A stretch of DNA of 64,000 nucleotides from Methanobacteriales archaeon HGW-Methanobacteriales-1 (GCA_002839705.1 PGYO01000003.1:1-64000); one strand, 5' to 3'. Counted from the first letter of the stretch, positions 9,327 to 19,663 are shown. Translations and numbers: made by a program. Notes: generated by a model not told the origin, from the sequence alone.

Positions 9327-10250
9327 ATGGAAGAATCTGATTTGCAATTTTGGAGAAGTATAGCTGTTAAAATGACAGAACAAGTTGAAAAAGCTGTTTC
9401 CCCATTAGTTGGCAAAAAGGAAGCAGGAGAAATAATAAAAATGGGTGCAGACGGTACGCCGTCTAAATTAATTGATTTAGTTGCTGAAGATGAAGTAATT
9501 GAAGTCCTTATAAGATCAAAAAGACCAGTAATTTTAATAAGTGAAGAAATCGGGACTATAAAAATTAATTCCAGTCCAAATGATTATTTAGATACAGAAT
9601 CACTTAGAAATGCGCATGATGAAAATATCGAGCCAAACGGTGACTTTTTCAAAACAAGCCCAGACCCTCAAATCATTTTTGTAGTAGATCCTTTAGATGG
9701 AACCAGTAACTCTGTTAAAAATATTCCTGCATTTGGAATATCAGTAGCTGTGGCCGAATACATACCTGGCGCAAATTTACCATCCCTAAGAGATGTGAAA
9801 ATGGGATTTGTTAAAAATTTCGCCACCGGTGACTTTTACGAGGCCATTAAAGGAAGAGAATCCCTGGTGAATGGAGAAAGAGTTTTCCCATCCACACAAG
9901 ATAGTTTAAATAAATCATCCATGGGTGCTTTTATTTATGGCACGAAATTTAGCCAGGTGAATAACATCTGTAAAATCATCCGAAGAATGAGGATACTAGG
10001 TTCTGTGGCCTTAGAACTTTCATATGTTGGTAATGGAGCCTATGACGCATTTATGGATCTTAGAGGAAACCTGAGAGTAGTAGATATTGCGGCAGCTAAA
10101 TTAATAGTAGAAGAAGCAGGAGGAATTGTAACCGACCAGGAAGGAAAGTCTGTAGATGGCCTTTTAAGTGTAAATGCCAGAACATCCATTATTGCTGCAG
10201 GAAATAGTAATCTTCATCAAGAAATTATGAAAATTATGGAGGTCATCTAG
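9327..10250 (+). CDS. Inositol monophosphatase / fructose-1,6-bisphosphatase family (archaeal class IV)
   Basis: A 307-residue lithium-sensitive phosphatase of the SuhB/FBPase IV superfamily. Metal ligands are seen as ISEE (about 71-74), VVDPLDGTSNS (D121, D124) and a C-terminal VVDIAAAKLIVEEAGG. Archaeal members hydrolyse inositol phosphate and fructose 1,6-bisphosphate, and some act on NADP. Between ISEE and DPLDGT there are about 46 residues, roughly 30 more than usual, an insertion near the active site. The stop TAG touches the ATG of NAD kinase, so the two are co-translated. In Methanocaldococcus the same two activities are fused in MJ0917, so NADP phosphatase is a real alternative. Confidence 0.85.
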   Translation: MEESDLQFWRSIAVKMTEQVEKAVSPLVGKKEAGEIIKMGADGTPSKLIDLVAEDEVIEVLIRSKRPVILISEEIGTIKINSSPNDYLDTESLRNAHDENIEPNGDFFKTSPDPQIIFVVDPLDGTSNSVKNIPAFGISVAVAEYIPGANLPSLRDVKMGFVKNFATGDFYEAIKGRESLVNGERVFPSTQDSLNKSSMGAFIYGTKFSQVNNICKIIRRMRILGSVALELSYVGNGAYDAFMDLRGNLRVVDIAAAKLIVEEAGGIVTDQEGKSVDGLLSVNARTSIIAAGNSNLHQEIMKIMEVI

Positions 10251-11090
10251 ATGCATATTGGAATTGTAGCCCGTTTAGACATCCCCAAATCAGTCGAATT
10301 AGTTAAAAAAATAGCTAAATTTCTTTTGAACAAAGATATTGAAGTTTCCATAGATTCTTCGCTCATAAAAGAAATCAGTGAATTTAAAGAAATGGGTGTG
10401 GAAATTCAAGATATGCAAGCAGACATGATAATAGCCATTGGAGGCGATGGAACTATATTAAGGACCCAAAATTTTGTTAATGGTAAAAAAATTCCCATCT
10501 TAGGAATAAATTTAGGTACTGTTGGATTTTTAACAGAAATAGATCCTGAAAACACATTCACTGCATTGGAAGAAGTATTATCTGGAAATTATTTTATTGA
10601 AGAGAGAACCCTTCTAAGAGTTTATCATGGAAATGAATTACCTTCAGCCCTTAATGAAGTAGTTATGATGACCAAAAAACCAGCTAAGATGTTACATATA
10701 GAAATATCTGTTGACGAAGAAGTTGTAGAAGAATTAAGAGCTGATGGCATTATAGTGGCCACTCCCAGCGGATCTACAGCATACTCCATGTCTGCAGGAG
10801 GACCCATAGTAGATCCTCGAGTTGAAGCGTTCCTCATTGTTCCTATATGTCCATTTAAACTTGGTGCACGACCAATTGTAGTTTCCAATGAAAGTGAGAT
10901 AAAAGTAAAGCTGTTAAGAGAAGGAAAAAGAGCAATTGCTGTAATCGATGGGCAATTTGAAGAAGAATTCAATTATCCGGAAGAACTATTATTTAAAAAA
11001 TCAGACACCAAAGCTTATTTTGTAAGGCTTAATAAAGACTTTTACAAAAAAGTCAGGGAAAAACTTACTGAAGGCGGAATTAATTCATGA
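10251..11090 (+). CDS. nadK: NAD kinase
   Basis: NAD kinase, 279 residues, making NADP from NAD. The catalytic GGDGT motif is at 64-68, followed by INLGTVGFLTEIDPE and the DGIIVATPSGSTAYSMSAGGPIVDP region. The start abuts the stop of the phosphatase gene with no spacer, and a GGAGGTCATC at the end of that gene acts as its ribosome binding site. Pairing of NAD kinase with an inositol-phosphatase-like protein suggests paired synthesis and removal of NADP. Confidence 0.95.
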   Translation: MHIGIVARLDIPKSVELVKKIAKFLLNKDIEVSIDSSLIKEISEFKEMGVEIQDMQADMIIAIGGDGTILRTQNFVNGKKIPILGINLGTVGFLTEIDPENTFTALEEVLSGNYFIEERTLLRVYHGNELPSALNEVVMMTKKPAKMLHIEISVDEEVVEELRADGIIVATPSGSTAYSMSAGGPIVDPRVEAFLIVPICPFKLGARPIVVSNESEIKVKLLREGKRAIAVIDGQFEEEFNYPEELLFKKSDTKAYFVRLNKDFYKKVREKLTEGGINS

Positions 11091-11286
11091 AAATCCTAAA
11101 CTTTTAATTAAACTCTTAAAGTTTATATTACTCCTCCACAGAAAATTAAATTAGCTTTAAATCTAAATAACAGACTTATTGCTGAAATATGACCATATTA
11201 TTAATAATCAAATTATATCCACATTTTAATCCAAATAATTTTTAAATAAATCATTTGTCAAATATTTTATTTACCTGGTGAATTTA

Positions 11287-12849
11287 ATGAATGTTCTTAT
11301 AATAGACCTTACTCATGGCGGATTGATTATCGCCTTAGAAATAGCAAAATTAGATATTTTTAAGGATGTCTGGGTATGGGATATTTACCAAACCACCAGC
11401 GCAAAGCAAAAAAAGACTCTTCAGGAAAATGGAATCAAATTAATAAATTCTGGGTTCAAAGAAAACGAATATTTGGAAAGTAAAGACGATTTGAAATCAT
11501 TTTTAAGTTTAAATAACCCGGATTTCCAAACAGAGGATGATATTAAAATAATTTCACCAGTACATTGTCCGCTAAATATTAAACCAGATTTTTCCCATCA
11601 TCAAGCTATTAAATTAATTTTAGATAAATGGAAAAAGCTAAAAATTAAAAATAGCAATTTTGAAGAAAATTTAAAGGAAAAGTATCCATTAAATTTTAAT
11701 GAGAATTCCAAAGAAATTCCTATAATTGAAGTTACTGGGGTAAAAGGAAAAACCAGTGCGGTAGGAATGTTGAAACAAATTTTTGCACCATACCGGCCAC
11801 TTATACTGAGTAGTTTAGGGGCAGAAATCTTTGAAAATAGTGAACGGTCTGAAAATAGTGAAATAGTATCAGAATCAATTATTCTAAAAAAAAATATCAG
11901 TATCACTCCCGCTAGCGTAATTGAAACCATTAAATTGGCAGGAACTAATGATTATGGAATTTCTATATTTGAAACTTCATTAGGAGCTACTGGAATGGCT
12001 GATGTGGGGTTATTAACCAATATAATTGAAGATTACCCTATTGCCGGTAAAAAAAGTAAGGCCAGTTTAGCTAAAGAACAAATATTCCAGAGCAAGATGA
12101 TATGCTGTGAATATGACACATTTATGGAATATTATGGTCATTTGGATAATTTAAAAAATAGATTAAACACTTTCAGTTTTAATAAAACAGACCAATCAAA
12201 TTTATGCTTAACCAACGTTGAATATGGACTTACAAAATCAATTATTGGAATAAAGACCTGGAATTTGAAAACAATTAATGGTGATGTTTTAAATTGCGAT
12301 TTTTCAATAGAAACATTTGCCCCATCCCCATATCAGGTTGAAAATGTGCTAGCTGCTGTTTGTTGTGCTTTAACATTATGTATGGGTCCCAATAACATTA
12401 AAGAAGGGCTAAAAAATTTTTCTGGATTGGAAGGAAGAAGTTCTATAAAAAAATTTGATAAAGTAAACATTATTGAAGAAATTAATCCCGGTATAAATAT
12501 CACCGCCATAGAAAATGCGATTAACATGACTATGGAACTAAAAAACCCAGCCATTATTCTAGGCGGACAATATGGAATAACTTGCGAAGAAATAGATGAA
12601 ATTAAAGCCGCTGAACTTTTAGAAAAGATATTTTATAATAAAAATAATAATACATCAAATAGTATTCCCGAAAAAAAGATTTCTTTAATACTTACCAACG
12701 AATTAGGGTTAGGAATTAAAGAAAATATGAATTATAATCCGCATCACTTTTTTGATCCTCAAGAAGCAGTCCAATTTGCTATTGATAATGGAAGAAAAAA
12801 TATTGTTTTCATTTATCGCTCAAATTACTCAAATCTTAAGCAACGGTAA
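11287..12849 (+). CDS. cfbE: Coenzyme F430 synthetase (Mur-ligase-like CfbE)
   Basis: A Mur-ligase-family protein of about 520 residues. The ATP-binding loop is in IIEVTGVKGKTSAVGML, followed by YGISIFETSLGATG and the C-terminal ligase domain around NPAIILGGQYGITC. The N-terminus (MNVLIIDLTHGGLIIALEIAK) is characteristic of CfbE, which acts in the late steps of F430 synthesis, the nickel tetrapyrrole of methyl-coenzyme M reductase. The frame opens at a GTG at 11278, but that GTG lies within a GGTGA ribosome binding site serving the ATG at 11287. The next gene is hemC, which fits tetrapyrrole synthesis. Assignment rests on motifs and context. Confidence 0.82.
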   Translation: MNVLIIDLTHGGLIIALEIAKLDIFKDVWVWDIYQTTSAKQKKTLQENGIKLINSGFKENEYLESKDDLKSFLSLNNPDFQTEDDIKIISPVHCPLNIKPDFSHHQAIKLILDKWKKLKIKNSNFEENLKEKYPLNFNENSKEIPIIEVTGVKGKTSAVGMLKQIFAPYRPLILSSLGAEIFENSERSENSEIVSESIILKKNISITPASVIETIKLAGTNDYGISIFETSLGATGMADVGLLTNIIEDYPIAGKKSKASLAKEQIFQSKMICCEYDTFMEYYGHLDNLKNRLNTFSFNKTDQSNLCLTNVEYGLTKSIIGIKTWNLKTINGDVLNCDFSIETFAPSPYQVENVLAAVCCALTLCMGPNNIKEGLKNFSGLEGRSSIKKFDKVNIIEEINPGINITAIENAINMTMELKNPAIILGGQYGITCEEIDEIKAAELLEKIFYNKNNNTSNSIPEKKISLILTNELGLGIKENMNYNPHHFFDPQEAVQFAIDNGRKNIVFIYRSNYSNLKQR

Positions 12850-13201
12850 TTAGTATATAAATAATAAAGTAATTATATTCATTATATCTGATATCTGGAA
12901 AAAATTTAATATAATATTTAATATAATAATTGGAATACATTTTATTCAATAGATATTTTCGAATGAATGTTTTATATAATGAAAATCTTAATTCATGATA
13001 TCACTTATACATTTAATATCGAATTAAAAAAATTTAAGAATGAAAACAAAAAAATCTAGAAATACATTTTAAGATAGATTATATTGCAGATTAAACTATT
13101 TATGGATTAAAATTCATTTTTAAAGTATAAATTTATAAAATAAGAATTATATAATTTATTCAAATTAAAAAATCCCCCGTTATAATTTTGGAGATGATTC
13201 A
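12850..13201. other. AT-rich spacer before hemC
   Basis: More than 300 bases of AT-rich sequence with no open frame worth calling. The end holds GGAGATGA at 13190-13197, the ribosome binding site of hemC. No clear terminator or riboswitch-like fold was seen. Confidence 0.4.
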
Positions 13202-14071
13202 TTGATTGTAGGAACTCGAGGGAGCATGCTTGCCACAGTGCAAACAAAATATATTATCAAAGAAATTTCAAAAATAAGCAATGAGAAAATAGAAACCCAT
13301 ATTATTAAAACTATGGGGGATCAAATAACCAATTCTCAACTTTACAATATGGATTCCCGGGGACTTTTTACAAAAGAACTTGATCGGGCGGTTTTAGACG
13401 AAAAAGTCGATTTTGCTGTTCACAGCCTAAAAGATGTTCCCACCAATTTAGACCAGGATTTGGTGATTGCAGCAGTTCCCATTAGAGAATCACCTTATGA
13501 AGTCTTGGTTTCCAAAAAAAGCTGGGAAGAACTTCTCCCAGGTTCAAAATTAGGAACCAGTAGTCTGAGAAGAGAAGCTTTTTGTAATTATCACCAAAAG
13601 AATTTTAAGTTAGAGCCTATAAGAGGAAATATAGAGACTCGGATTAGAAAAGTTATGGAAGGCGAATGTGATGCTACTTTGATGGCAGAAGCCGGCCTTA
13701 ATCGTCTGGGATTGACAAAGCATATTAAAAATAGATTCTCTTTGGAATATTTAACTCCCCCCGCAGGACAAGGGGCACTGGCAGTAATAACCAGAAAAGA
13801 TAGTCCAAAAAGAAGCATTATTGAAAAATTAAATCATTATATATCTTTCCAAGAAGTACTTGCAGAAAAAACCGTACTTGAAAAATTAGGTATTGGTTGT
13901 CAATGGCCATTAGGTGCCATAGCGCGCGAAAATAATGGTAAATTAGACCTTTATGCAGTTCTTCTAAATAGGGAAGGAGAAATTTTATCAAAAATCAATT
14001 TAAATGGCTCAATTAAAGAAGCCAAAGAATTAGGTTTAATTGCTGCAAATCATATGGAGGATTATGTGTGA
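13202..14071 (+). CDS. hemC: Hydroxymethylbilane synthase (porphobilinogen deaminase)
   Basis: Condenses four porphobilinogens into hydroxymethylbilane, the precursor of siroheme, F430 and cobamides. The 289-residue protein opens with IVGTRGSMLA and has FTKELDRAVLDEKVDFAVHSLKDVP, the arginine-rich LGTSSLRREA, and GCQWPLGA, where C233 is the attachment site for the dipyrromethane cofactor. The start is a TTG with GGAGATGA four bases upstream. The stop overlaps the GTG of the next gene by four bases. The upstream CfbE gene shares the tetrapyrrole pathway. Confidence 0.93.
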   Translation: MIVGTRGSMLATVQTKYIIKEISKISNEKIETHIIKTMGDQITNSQLYNMDSRGLFTKELDRAVLDEKVDFAVHSLKDVPTNLDQDLVIAAVPIRESPYEVLVSKKSWEELLPGSKLGTSSLRREAFCNYHQKNFKLEPIRGNIETRIRKVMEGECDATLMAEAGLNRLGLTKHIKNRFSLEYLTPPAGQGALAVITRKDSPKRSIIEKLNHYISFQEVLAEKTVLEKLGIGCQWPLGAIARENNGKLDLYAVLLNREGEILSKINLNGSIKEAKELGLIAANHMEDYV

Positions 14072-15021
14072 ATAAAGTTAATGTGGGAGTAATAGGCGTA
14101 GGTGCAATGGGATATAACCATGCGAGAGTTTACTATCGCCTTGAAGAAGCCAATTTAATGGCTATTTCTGATATAACACAAGGAACTTTAGCTAAAGTTT
14201 CAAAAAAATATGATGCACAAGGATTTGTGGATTATGAAAATATTCTAGAAATGCCAGAAATAGAAGTTGTTAGTGTTTGCGTTCCTACTACACACCACTA
14301 TAATGTGGTAATGGATGCTATAGAACATGGAAAACATGTTTTAGTTGAAAAACCAATTGCTTTTACACTGGATGAAGCCAAGGAAATGGTTAAGGCCGCC
14401 AAGAAAAAAGGTGTTAAATTAGGAACCGGGCATGTGGAAAGATTTAATCCTGCTGTTCAGAAAGCCAAAGAACTCATTGAAAATGATGTTATTGGAGATG
14501 TAGTTTCTGCCTCTGCTAAAAGAGTAGGACCATTCCCTCCCCGAATTAAAGACGTTGGCGTAACTATTGATTTGGCGATTCATGATCTTGATGTAATGTA
14601 TTACTTATTTAGTGAGCCAGTAGCAGAAGTTTATGCTACTATGGGAAGTATCTTAGAGCGGTGTGAGTTTGAAGATCATGCCGAAATCATGACTAAATTT
14701 GACAGTGGAATAACTGGTATTTTAGAAGTTAACTGGCTAACTCCTTACAAAAGGCGTGAATTGGAAATTACTGGAACTGACGGCATAATCTCTATTGATT
14801 ACATTGATCAAAGCATTGATGTATTTGGAAAATTTGCTCAAGATGTTCAAATAAAACATGAAGAACCATTAAAAGAAGAAATAAAATCATTCCTTTCATC
14901 AATTGTTAATGATGAAGATCCTGAAATCACAGGGGACGATGGAATCTATGCCCTTAAAACAGTTCTAGCTGCCATGAAATCTTCCAGAGAGCATAGGCCA
15001 GTTAAATTAAATGGAGAATAA
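14068..15021 (+). CDS. Gfo/Idh/MocA family NAD(P)-dependent oxidoreductase
   Basis: Its 317 residues begin with a Rossmann motif (VGVIGVGAMGYNHARVY) and continue with VEKPIAFTLDEAKEM, the EKP signature, then a C-terminal alpha/beta domain with IDLAIHDLDVMYY. Members oxidise or reduce sugars, inositols and related alcohols. The GTG start overlaps the hemC stop (GTGTGA), and the GGAGG ribosome binding site lies in the hemC coding end, so translation is coupled. The substrate cannot be read from the sequence. The link to hemC may be only operon sharing, but a tetrapyrrole role cannot be dismissed. Confidence 0.85.
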   Translation: MNKVNVGVIGVGAMGYNHARVYYRLEEANLMAISDITQGTLAKVSKKYDAQGFVDYENILEMPEIEVVSVCVPTTHHYNVVMDAIEHGKHVLVEKPIAFTLDEAKEMVKAAKKKGVKLGTGHVERFNPAVQKAKELIENDVIGDVVSASAKRVGPFPPRIKDVGVTIDLAIHDLDVMYYLFSEPVAEVYATMGSILERCEFEDHAEIMTKFDSGITGILEVNWLTPYKRRELEITGTDGIISIDYIDQSIDVFGKFAQDVQIKHEEPLKEEIKSFLSSIVNDEDPEITGDDGIYALKTVLAAMKSSREHRPVKLNGE

Positions 15022-15063
15022 TTAAGTTATTATAATAATCCAATTAACCAGTGAGGGTTGTAA

Positions 15064-15681
15064 ATGAATCAGGAACTTATAAAAAAAGCTAATGAGCTGA
15101 GAAGCAGAGGTTTTACTACAGGAGAAATCGCCGACGAGCTAAATGTTTCTAAGGACACAGCAAGGTGGCTTACACTACAATCTACTGGTAAAAAAATGGG
15201 AGAATCTGTAGAAAAAGCTCCTATTGACTTTGCAATTAACTGGGAAAGTTTAGGTGGTAGTTCTGCCCGTTTAAGATATGTTTCTGCAGCCATGGCCGAT
15301 ATGGCATTAAAACATGGCACTGCTGATGTGGTGGTTGGTATTGCAGTGAGTGGAGTGCCATTTGCCACCATGATGGCTGATGTAATGGATGTGGAATCTG
15401 GTTTAGAAACATCAATTGCTGTTTTTCATCCTATTAAACACAGGAAAGGCGAAGATGCAGCAGGGGCCATAAGTAGTAATTTTGCTTCGGTGAGTGGTAA
15501 AAGAGTAGTAATCGTCGATGATGTTATTACCAGTGGTCGCACTATAAAAGAAGTTATCAATGTCCTTAAAGATCAAGGAGCAATCCCTACGGCAGTAACT
15601 GTCTTGATTGACAAAAAAGGAATTTCCCAAGTTTCAGATGTTCCCGTTGAATCATTGATTCAAGTCAGCCGCCTTGGTTAA
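15064..15681 (+). CDS. gfcR: PyrE-like transcriptional regulator (GfcR-type)
   Basis: A DNA-binding protein of 205 residues combining an N-terminal helix-turn-helix (about 5-40, [21 protein letters not shown]) with a phosphoribosyltransferase fold. The PRPP loop reads [13 protein letters not shown]. Such proteins are often annotated as orotate phosphoribosyltransferase-like, but the halophile member GfcR is a regulator of sugar metabolism, and the HTH argues against a plain enzyme. AGTGAGGGTTGTAA before the ATG contains a GTGAGG site. It follows the Gfo/Idh gene by 42 bases on the same strand. Its targets here are unknown. Confidence 0.8.
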   Translation: MNQELIKKANELRSRGFTTGEIADELNVSKDTARWLTLQSTGKKMGESVEKAPIDFAINWESLGGSSARLRYVSAAMADMALKHGTADVVVGIAVSGVPFATMMADVMDVESGLETSIAVFHPIKHRKGEDAAGAISSNFASVSGKRVVIVDDVITSGRTIKEVINVLKDQGAIPTAVTVLIDKKGISQVSDVPVESLIQVSRLG

Positions 15682-15700
15682 TATTTAGTCAGGGTTAATT

Positions 15701-15719
15701 TATTTTTCATTATTTTTTT
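15701..15719 (+). terminator. Oligo-T terminator after gfcR
   Basis: Two T-runs (five and seven T) occur 20-38 bases after the gfcR stop, matching the oligo-T type of archaeal transcription termination. No strong hairpin precedes them. Confidence 0.45.
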
Positions 15720-15916
15720 AAATTAATTACAATGTTTTTTTTATTTAAATCAAATCCAGACTGCTTCCGTTAATATTTAATAAGAGAATATTTCAATTCT
15801 ATTTTAAGAAAAAAGCATTTTATTTGTATCTGAATTATGAATTTAATATAAATTCCTTAAAAGTGTTTAATAAATTTAAAAAAATTCTTTTCCTATTAGT
15901 AATAAAATATTAATAC

Positions 15917-16843
15917 ATGCGACATAAAGTTCAGTTAGTTTATAGAGACATGAATTTAATTTCCTTGTCTCCAAAAAAAGCACTATTAATTTTTTTTAGA
16001 TTATGTGAATTTATAAAAAAATTGTTTATTTATGGAGGATATTTACCTGCGTTGTGGGGGCCTTCCCTTAATTTAACTGTTTGTTTTATTTTAAATATTT
16101 CTTTAGACTTTAGAATACTTGCAATTTCTTTTTTACTTCCATTAATCGTTTATAGTCATGATTATCATGAAGATTTAGAAAATGATGCTAAAACTAATCC
16201 TGAAAGAGCAAATTTTTTAGACCCCAAGCGAAGTAAACAATTAACATTTTTTTATCTTATTCTAATGGGGATTTTATTAGTATGGGTATTCAGTTTTGCA
16301 ATAATAGTATTCGTAATAACCCTTTTTGTGATGGGAATCCTTTATACAGGAGTTTTAAAGGGAATAACTCGGAAAATTACGGCATTTAAAAATTTTTATA
16401 TAGCTTTAATTTGGGGATCGTGGGGAACATTCCTAATTGCTATTTACCATAAATCAACCTTTAATATGGGATTTATTTTCTTATTTTTGTTTATTTATTC
16501 TAAAGTAATTGTAAATACTATTTTTTTCGACCTGAAAGACACAAAATCAGATAAAAAATCTGGATTAAAAACTATGCCTGCTGTTTTAGGAATTAAAAAT
16601 ACAATCAACTTTTTAAAAGGGATTAATATATTAACCTCAAGTATTTTAATAATAGGAGTGTATTTAAAAGTTTTACCGCCAATTGCCTTATTTTTGACAC
16701 TTTTTTATGCATATACATCTCATTATCTGAAAGTAGGCCATGTGAATCCATCAGAATTATCAAATAAATCTTTTATTGCAGATATAGAGGCAGTTCTATA
16801 TCCGGGATTATTGGTTTTTATGAAATTTCTATTTGGAAGTTAA
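15917..16843 (+). CDS. UbiA-family prenyltransferase-like membrane protein
   Basis: An integral membrane protein of about 308 residues with seven to nine hydrophobic helices. Two acidic motifs fit the UbiA superfamily: DYHEDLENDAKTNPERAN (about 76-93), replacing the usual NDxxDxxxD, and FFDLKDTKSDKKSGLKTMP (about 203-221), the second aspartate motif with its conserved GLKTMP. UbiA enzymes attach prenyl groups to aromatic or glycerol acceptors; archaeal ones make membrane lipids (DGGGP synthase) or quinone-like compounds. The acceptor cannot be told here. No good ribosome binding site precedes ATG 15917, and ATG 15950 is an alternative start. Confidence 0.72.
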   Translation: MRHKVQLVYRDMNLISLSPKKALLIFFRLCEFIKKLFIYGGYLPALWGPSLNLTVCFILNISLDFRILAISFLLPLIVYSHDYHEDLENDAKTNPERANFLDPKRSKQLTFFYLILMGILLVWVFSFAIIVFVITLFVMGILYTGVLKGITRKITAFKNFYIALIWGSWGTFLIAIYHKSTFNMGFIFLFLFIYSKVIVNTIFFDLKDTKSDKKSGLKTMPAVLGIKNTINFLKGINILTSSILIIGVYLKVLPPIALFLTLFYAYTSHYLKVGHVNPSELSNKSFIADIEAVLYPGLLVFMKFLFGS

Positions 16844-16989
16844 TTTCAAAAATAAGCCATTGTAAAAAAAATAAAAAATCTAAATAGAAAATTTGAAAAA
16901 TTATGAACATAAAACATAGTCACATCTAAAAACCGACATCGAACATAAAACTCCTGAAAAAATAAATATCATGGCCATAAGCATGTATC

Positions 16990-18219
16990 TTAAGGCCGGT
17001 ATCTTAAAACAGCACCTATTCCGCCAAAAGCGCGGAGTAGTTGCATTCCTTCTTCTGTTTCAGTAGATACTATCTCTACTTCTGACCCCACTTCCTCTGA
17101 CATTTCAACAAAGTCATCAATGACATCTTTGCTTTCTACAACTTTCATTTTTTCATTGCAGCTATTGCATGTTTTTTCAACTTCAGATTCTGAATTTTTA
17201 GTAGTATATTCTGAAGTATGGCCACAAACAGAACATTCATAGCTTATTCTTTTAGAATTAAGGTCTTCAGACAATAAAAGAATTTCAACAGCACCCATTT
17301 GAAGATTCTTTCTCACTTCTTTCTCACCATAAGATGCCAGACCATTATCATTTATCAATTCATGTAAGAACCTTTGAACCAGCTTCTTTTCACGCATTAC
17401 ATCAATTTCAGTTAAAACATCCATTGATTTATCAATGACCTCACGAATACCAAATTCACCAGTATATGAAGTATCAACAGTAGTTATTACCTTTTTCTTT
17501 ATTTCATGGTTCATGTAGTCACCTTTAAGGAATTCTTCCTTAGTATGACCCGGACCGCCCAATACAACACCATCTAAATCAGGTAAGGGTAACCATGCAT
17601 CATTGATATGTTCACCTATTCTTTTCAAAAATTCGTGTGCTGCCAATTCAATAACCCGATCAAACCTTCGTTGAGATTGACCTCCTGCCTTATGCTTTCC
17701 TGGTACTCCACTGGTTAAAGTTTTGACGATGTCAATTCTTTTACCCCTTAAAATAGCAATAGTAGCTTCTTTCCTATCAAGAACCGCCAGGCCATAAACA
17801 TCTTTGTCCCCCAGCATTTCTTGAAGAGGTTCCAGGAAAAATTCAGAATTACAGTGATAGGTATAGGTTTGAATTGATTCTGGAGGCTCAAAAACATAAG
17901 TCTCCATTTTTTCTGTACCTGGGCCGCCCCTAGGTATCATCCCTACAAACATCACCAATCCACGTTCAGGAGGTTTTGGAAACAGCCTCAATCTTTGTAT
18001 TATAACTTCAATAGCAGATTGAACATTTTTTTTGGTTGATTTGCTCTTGATGTTTGCACTCTGGCTCATTTCTTCCCGCATATGTTTAGCAACATCACTG
18101 ACCTGTTTGTCTGGTGGGATATAAACTGAAACAAGTTCAGTTCCTCTGCCTTTTTTATCGGCAAGCTCCTGTAAAGTTCTTTTAAACTCATAAAGATCTT
18201 TTGATGATATTTCAGTCAA
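16990..18219 (-). CDS. prf1: Peptide chain release factor aRF1
   Basis: Archaeal class I release factor reading all three stop codons. NIKS, which contacts the stop codon, lies in [11 protein letters not shown], and GGQ, which triggers hydrolysis, lies in [12 protein letters not shown]. Domain 3 carries a zinc-ribbon-like insert with CSVC and CNSC pairs, as in many archaeal factors. The frame opens at GTG 18228, but that GTG is within the AGGAGTGA ribosome binding site, so the TTG at 18219 is the better start, giving 409 residues. It is divergent from pyrH across 500 bases. Confidence 0.95.
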   Translation of the reverse strand: MTEISSKDLYEFKRTLQELADKKGRGTELVSVYIPPDKQVSDVAKHMREEMSQSANIKSKSTKKNVQSAIEVIIQRLRLFPKPPERGLVMFVGMIPRGGPGTEKMETYVFEPPESIQTYTYHCNSEFFLEPLQEMLGDKDVYGLAVLDRKEATIAILRGKRIDIVKTLTSGVPGKHKAGGQSQRRFDRVIELAAHEFLKRIGEHINDAWLPLPDLDGVVLGGPGHTKEEFLKGDYMNHEIKKKVITTVDTSYTGEFGIREVIDKSMDVLTEIDVMREKKLVQRFLHELINDNGLASYGEKEVRKNLQMGAVEILLLSEDLNSKRISYECSVCGHTSEYTTKNSESEVEKTCNSCNEKMKVVESKDVIDDFVEMSEEVGSEVEIVSTETEEGMQLLRAFGGIGAVLRYRP

Positions 18220-18735
18220 TATATTCACTCCTGATTCTATAAAAAAATATATTCAATTATTATATTGAATTAGATTTCAATTGATAAAGTTATTTAAATT
18301 TGTTTAATATTTTTATTATATTCTTAATTTAATTAGATTATCTGGGATAAATAAATAAATCTAATGTGAATTTTTATTTATGAAAAATATTTTTTATTTA
18401 ATTTTTTAGCTAAGACTACCTTATTAGAAAACAATGTGTATCAATAGTAAATTATGCAAATTTGATATCATATTTTTTTTATATATATTTTAAATAAACA
18501 GTTATAAACTATGTTATTTAAGGGTATAAAGTTATACTTCTAATTATATTATAATGATATAATATAATTAAATATTTAAATAGATTAAAATTTTAAATAG
18601 ATTAAAGATTCATAACTGGTTTTAATTTAAAAATTTATTATAAATTCATTTTATAAACCAGTTTAAACAATTAACTAATAAATTAATATTTTTCAATAAT
18701 AAAGTTAAGGCCTTTAAAATGGCCAGGCGATCATT
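18220..18735. other. Divergent AT-rich region between prf1 and pyrH
   Basis: About 500 bases with no coding frame. The region is extremely AT-rich with many TATA-like words (for example around 18480-18560), so single promoters cannot be singled out with confidence. AGGCGATCATT directly before the pyrH ATG is that gene's ribosome binding site. Confidence 0.4.
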
Positions 18736-19410
18736 ATGAGAATTGTAGTAACTATCGGCGGATCCATTATAATAAAAGAATATGACCACCAGAAATTTGA
18801 AGATTATGCAGAAATTTTAGGCTCTTTAAAGGACCAGCATGAGATATTTGTGGTTGTAGGTGGTGGCCAACCGGCCAGAGATTACATAAAAGTAGCAAGA
18901 GACCTAGATGGTGGTGAAGCACATTGTGATGATATTGGCATAGATGTTACCAGATTAAATGCCAAGTTATTAATTATGGCACTTGGTGGCGATGCCTATC
19001 CTTTAGTTCCAGAGAATTTCCACCAAGCACTAGAGTATTCTACTAGCAATAGAATAGTTGTTATGGGCGGTACAGAACCTGCCCATAGTACTGATGCCGT
19101 AGGTGCTATTCTAGCAGAATTTGTGAAAGCAGATCTTTTAATAAATTTAACATCCGTAGATGGCCTTTATGACAAAGATCCAAATAAACACGACGATGCC
19201 CAGCTTCATGAAAATGTTACTGCCACCAAAATGATGGAATTTTTGGCAGATAAGGACGTGAAAGCAGGAACATACGAATTTTTTGATATGACTGCCATAC
19301 AAATGATCAAACGATCTGGAATAAAAACCATTATTGCTAATGGGAATTATCCTGAAAACTTATTAAATGCTTTAAATGGAAAAATAGGAACTGTTATAAT
19401 TCCTGAATAA
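18736..19410 (+). CDS. pyrH: UMP kinase
   Basis: Phosphorylates UMP to UDP. The protein, 224 residues and of the amino-acid-kinase fold, shows [43 protein letters not shown] and the substrate-loop segment [15 protein letters not shown]. The length and N-terminus match archaeal UMP kinases, which lack the GTP-binding extension of bacterial ones. A small zinc-ribbon membrane protein follows 58 bases downstream on the same strand. Confidence 0.92.
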   Translation: MRIVVTIGGSIIIKEYDHQKFEDYAEILGSLKDQHEIFVVVGGGQPARDYIKVARDLDGGEAHCDDIGIDVTRLNAKLLIMALGGDAYPLVPENFHQALEYSTSNRIVVMGGTEPAHSTDAVGAILAEFVKADLLINLTSVDGLYDKDPNKHDDAQLHENVTATKMMEFLADKDVKAGTYEFFDMTAIQMIKRSGIKTIIANGNYPENLLNALNGKIGTVIIPE

Positions 19411-19468
19411 AAAAATATTTATTAAAATATAATTAACAAATAACAAATAAATTAAAGAAGGTATAAAA

Positions 19469-19663
19469 ATGACCAAGCCACACCGACACTGTTCCGTTTG
19501 CGGAACTCCCATACCCCTAGAGGAAAGAACCTGTTCAGATAAATGTCAAAAAATCTTAGTTGATAATAGAAATAAAGTCAATAAAACTAAAAAGATTATT
19601 TACATTTTATTTGCTGCATTTGTACTTATTTGGATAGGCATGATGATTTATAACAAAATGTAA
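19469..19663 (+). CDS. DUF2116 zinc-ribbon, tail-anchored membrane protein
   Basis: A 64-residue protein with a cysteine/histidine cluster (HRHCSVCGTPIPLEERTCSDKC), typical of DUF2116 zinc ribbons, followed by a basic linker and one C-terminal helix (IIYILFAAFVLIWIGMMIY). The layout predicts a cytoplasmic zinc ribbon held on the membrane by its tail. The role is unknown. GAAGGTATAAAA precedes the ATG. It is probably co-transcribed with pyrH. Confidence 0.8.
   Translation: MTKPHRHCSVCGTPIPLEERTCSDKCQKILVDNRNKVNKTKKIIYILFAAFVLIWIGMMIYNKM

Noticed and set aside
15064-15681. Orotate phosphoribosyltransferase enzyme
   Set aside because: The N-terminal helix-turn-helix marks it as the PyrE-like regulator type, and no pyrimidine operon surrounds it.
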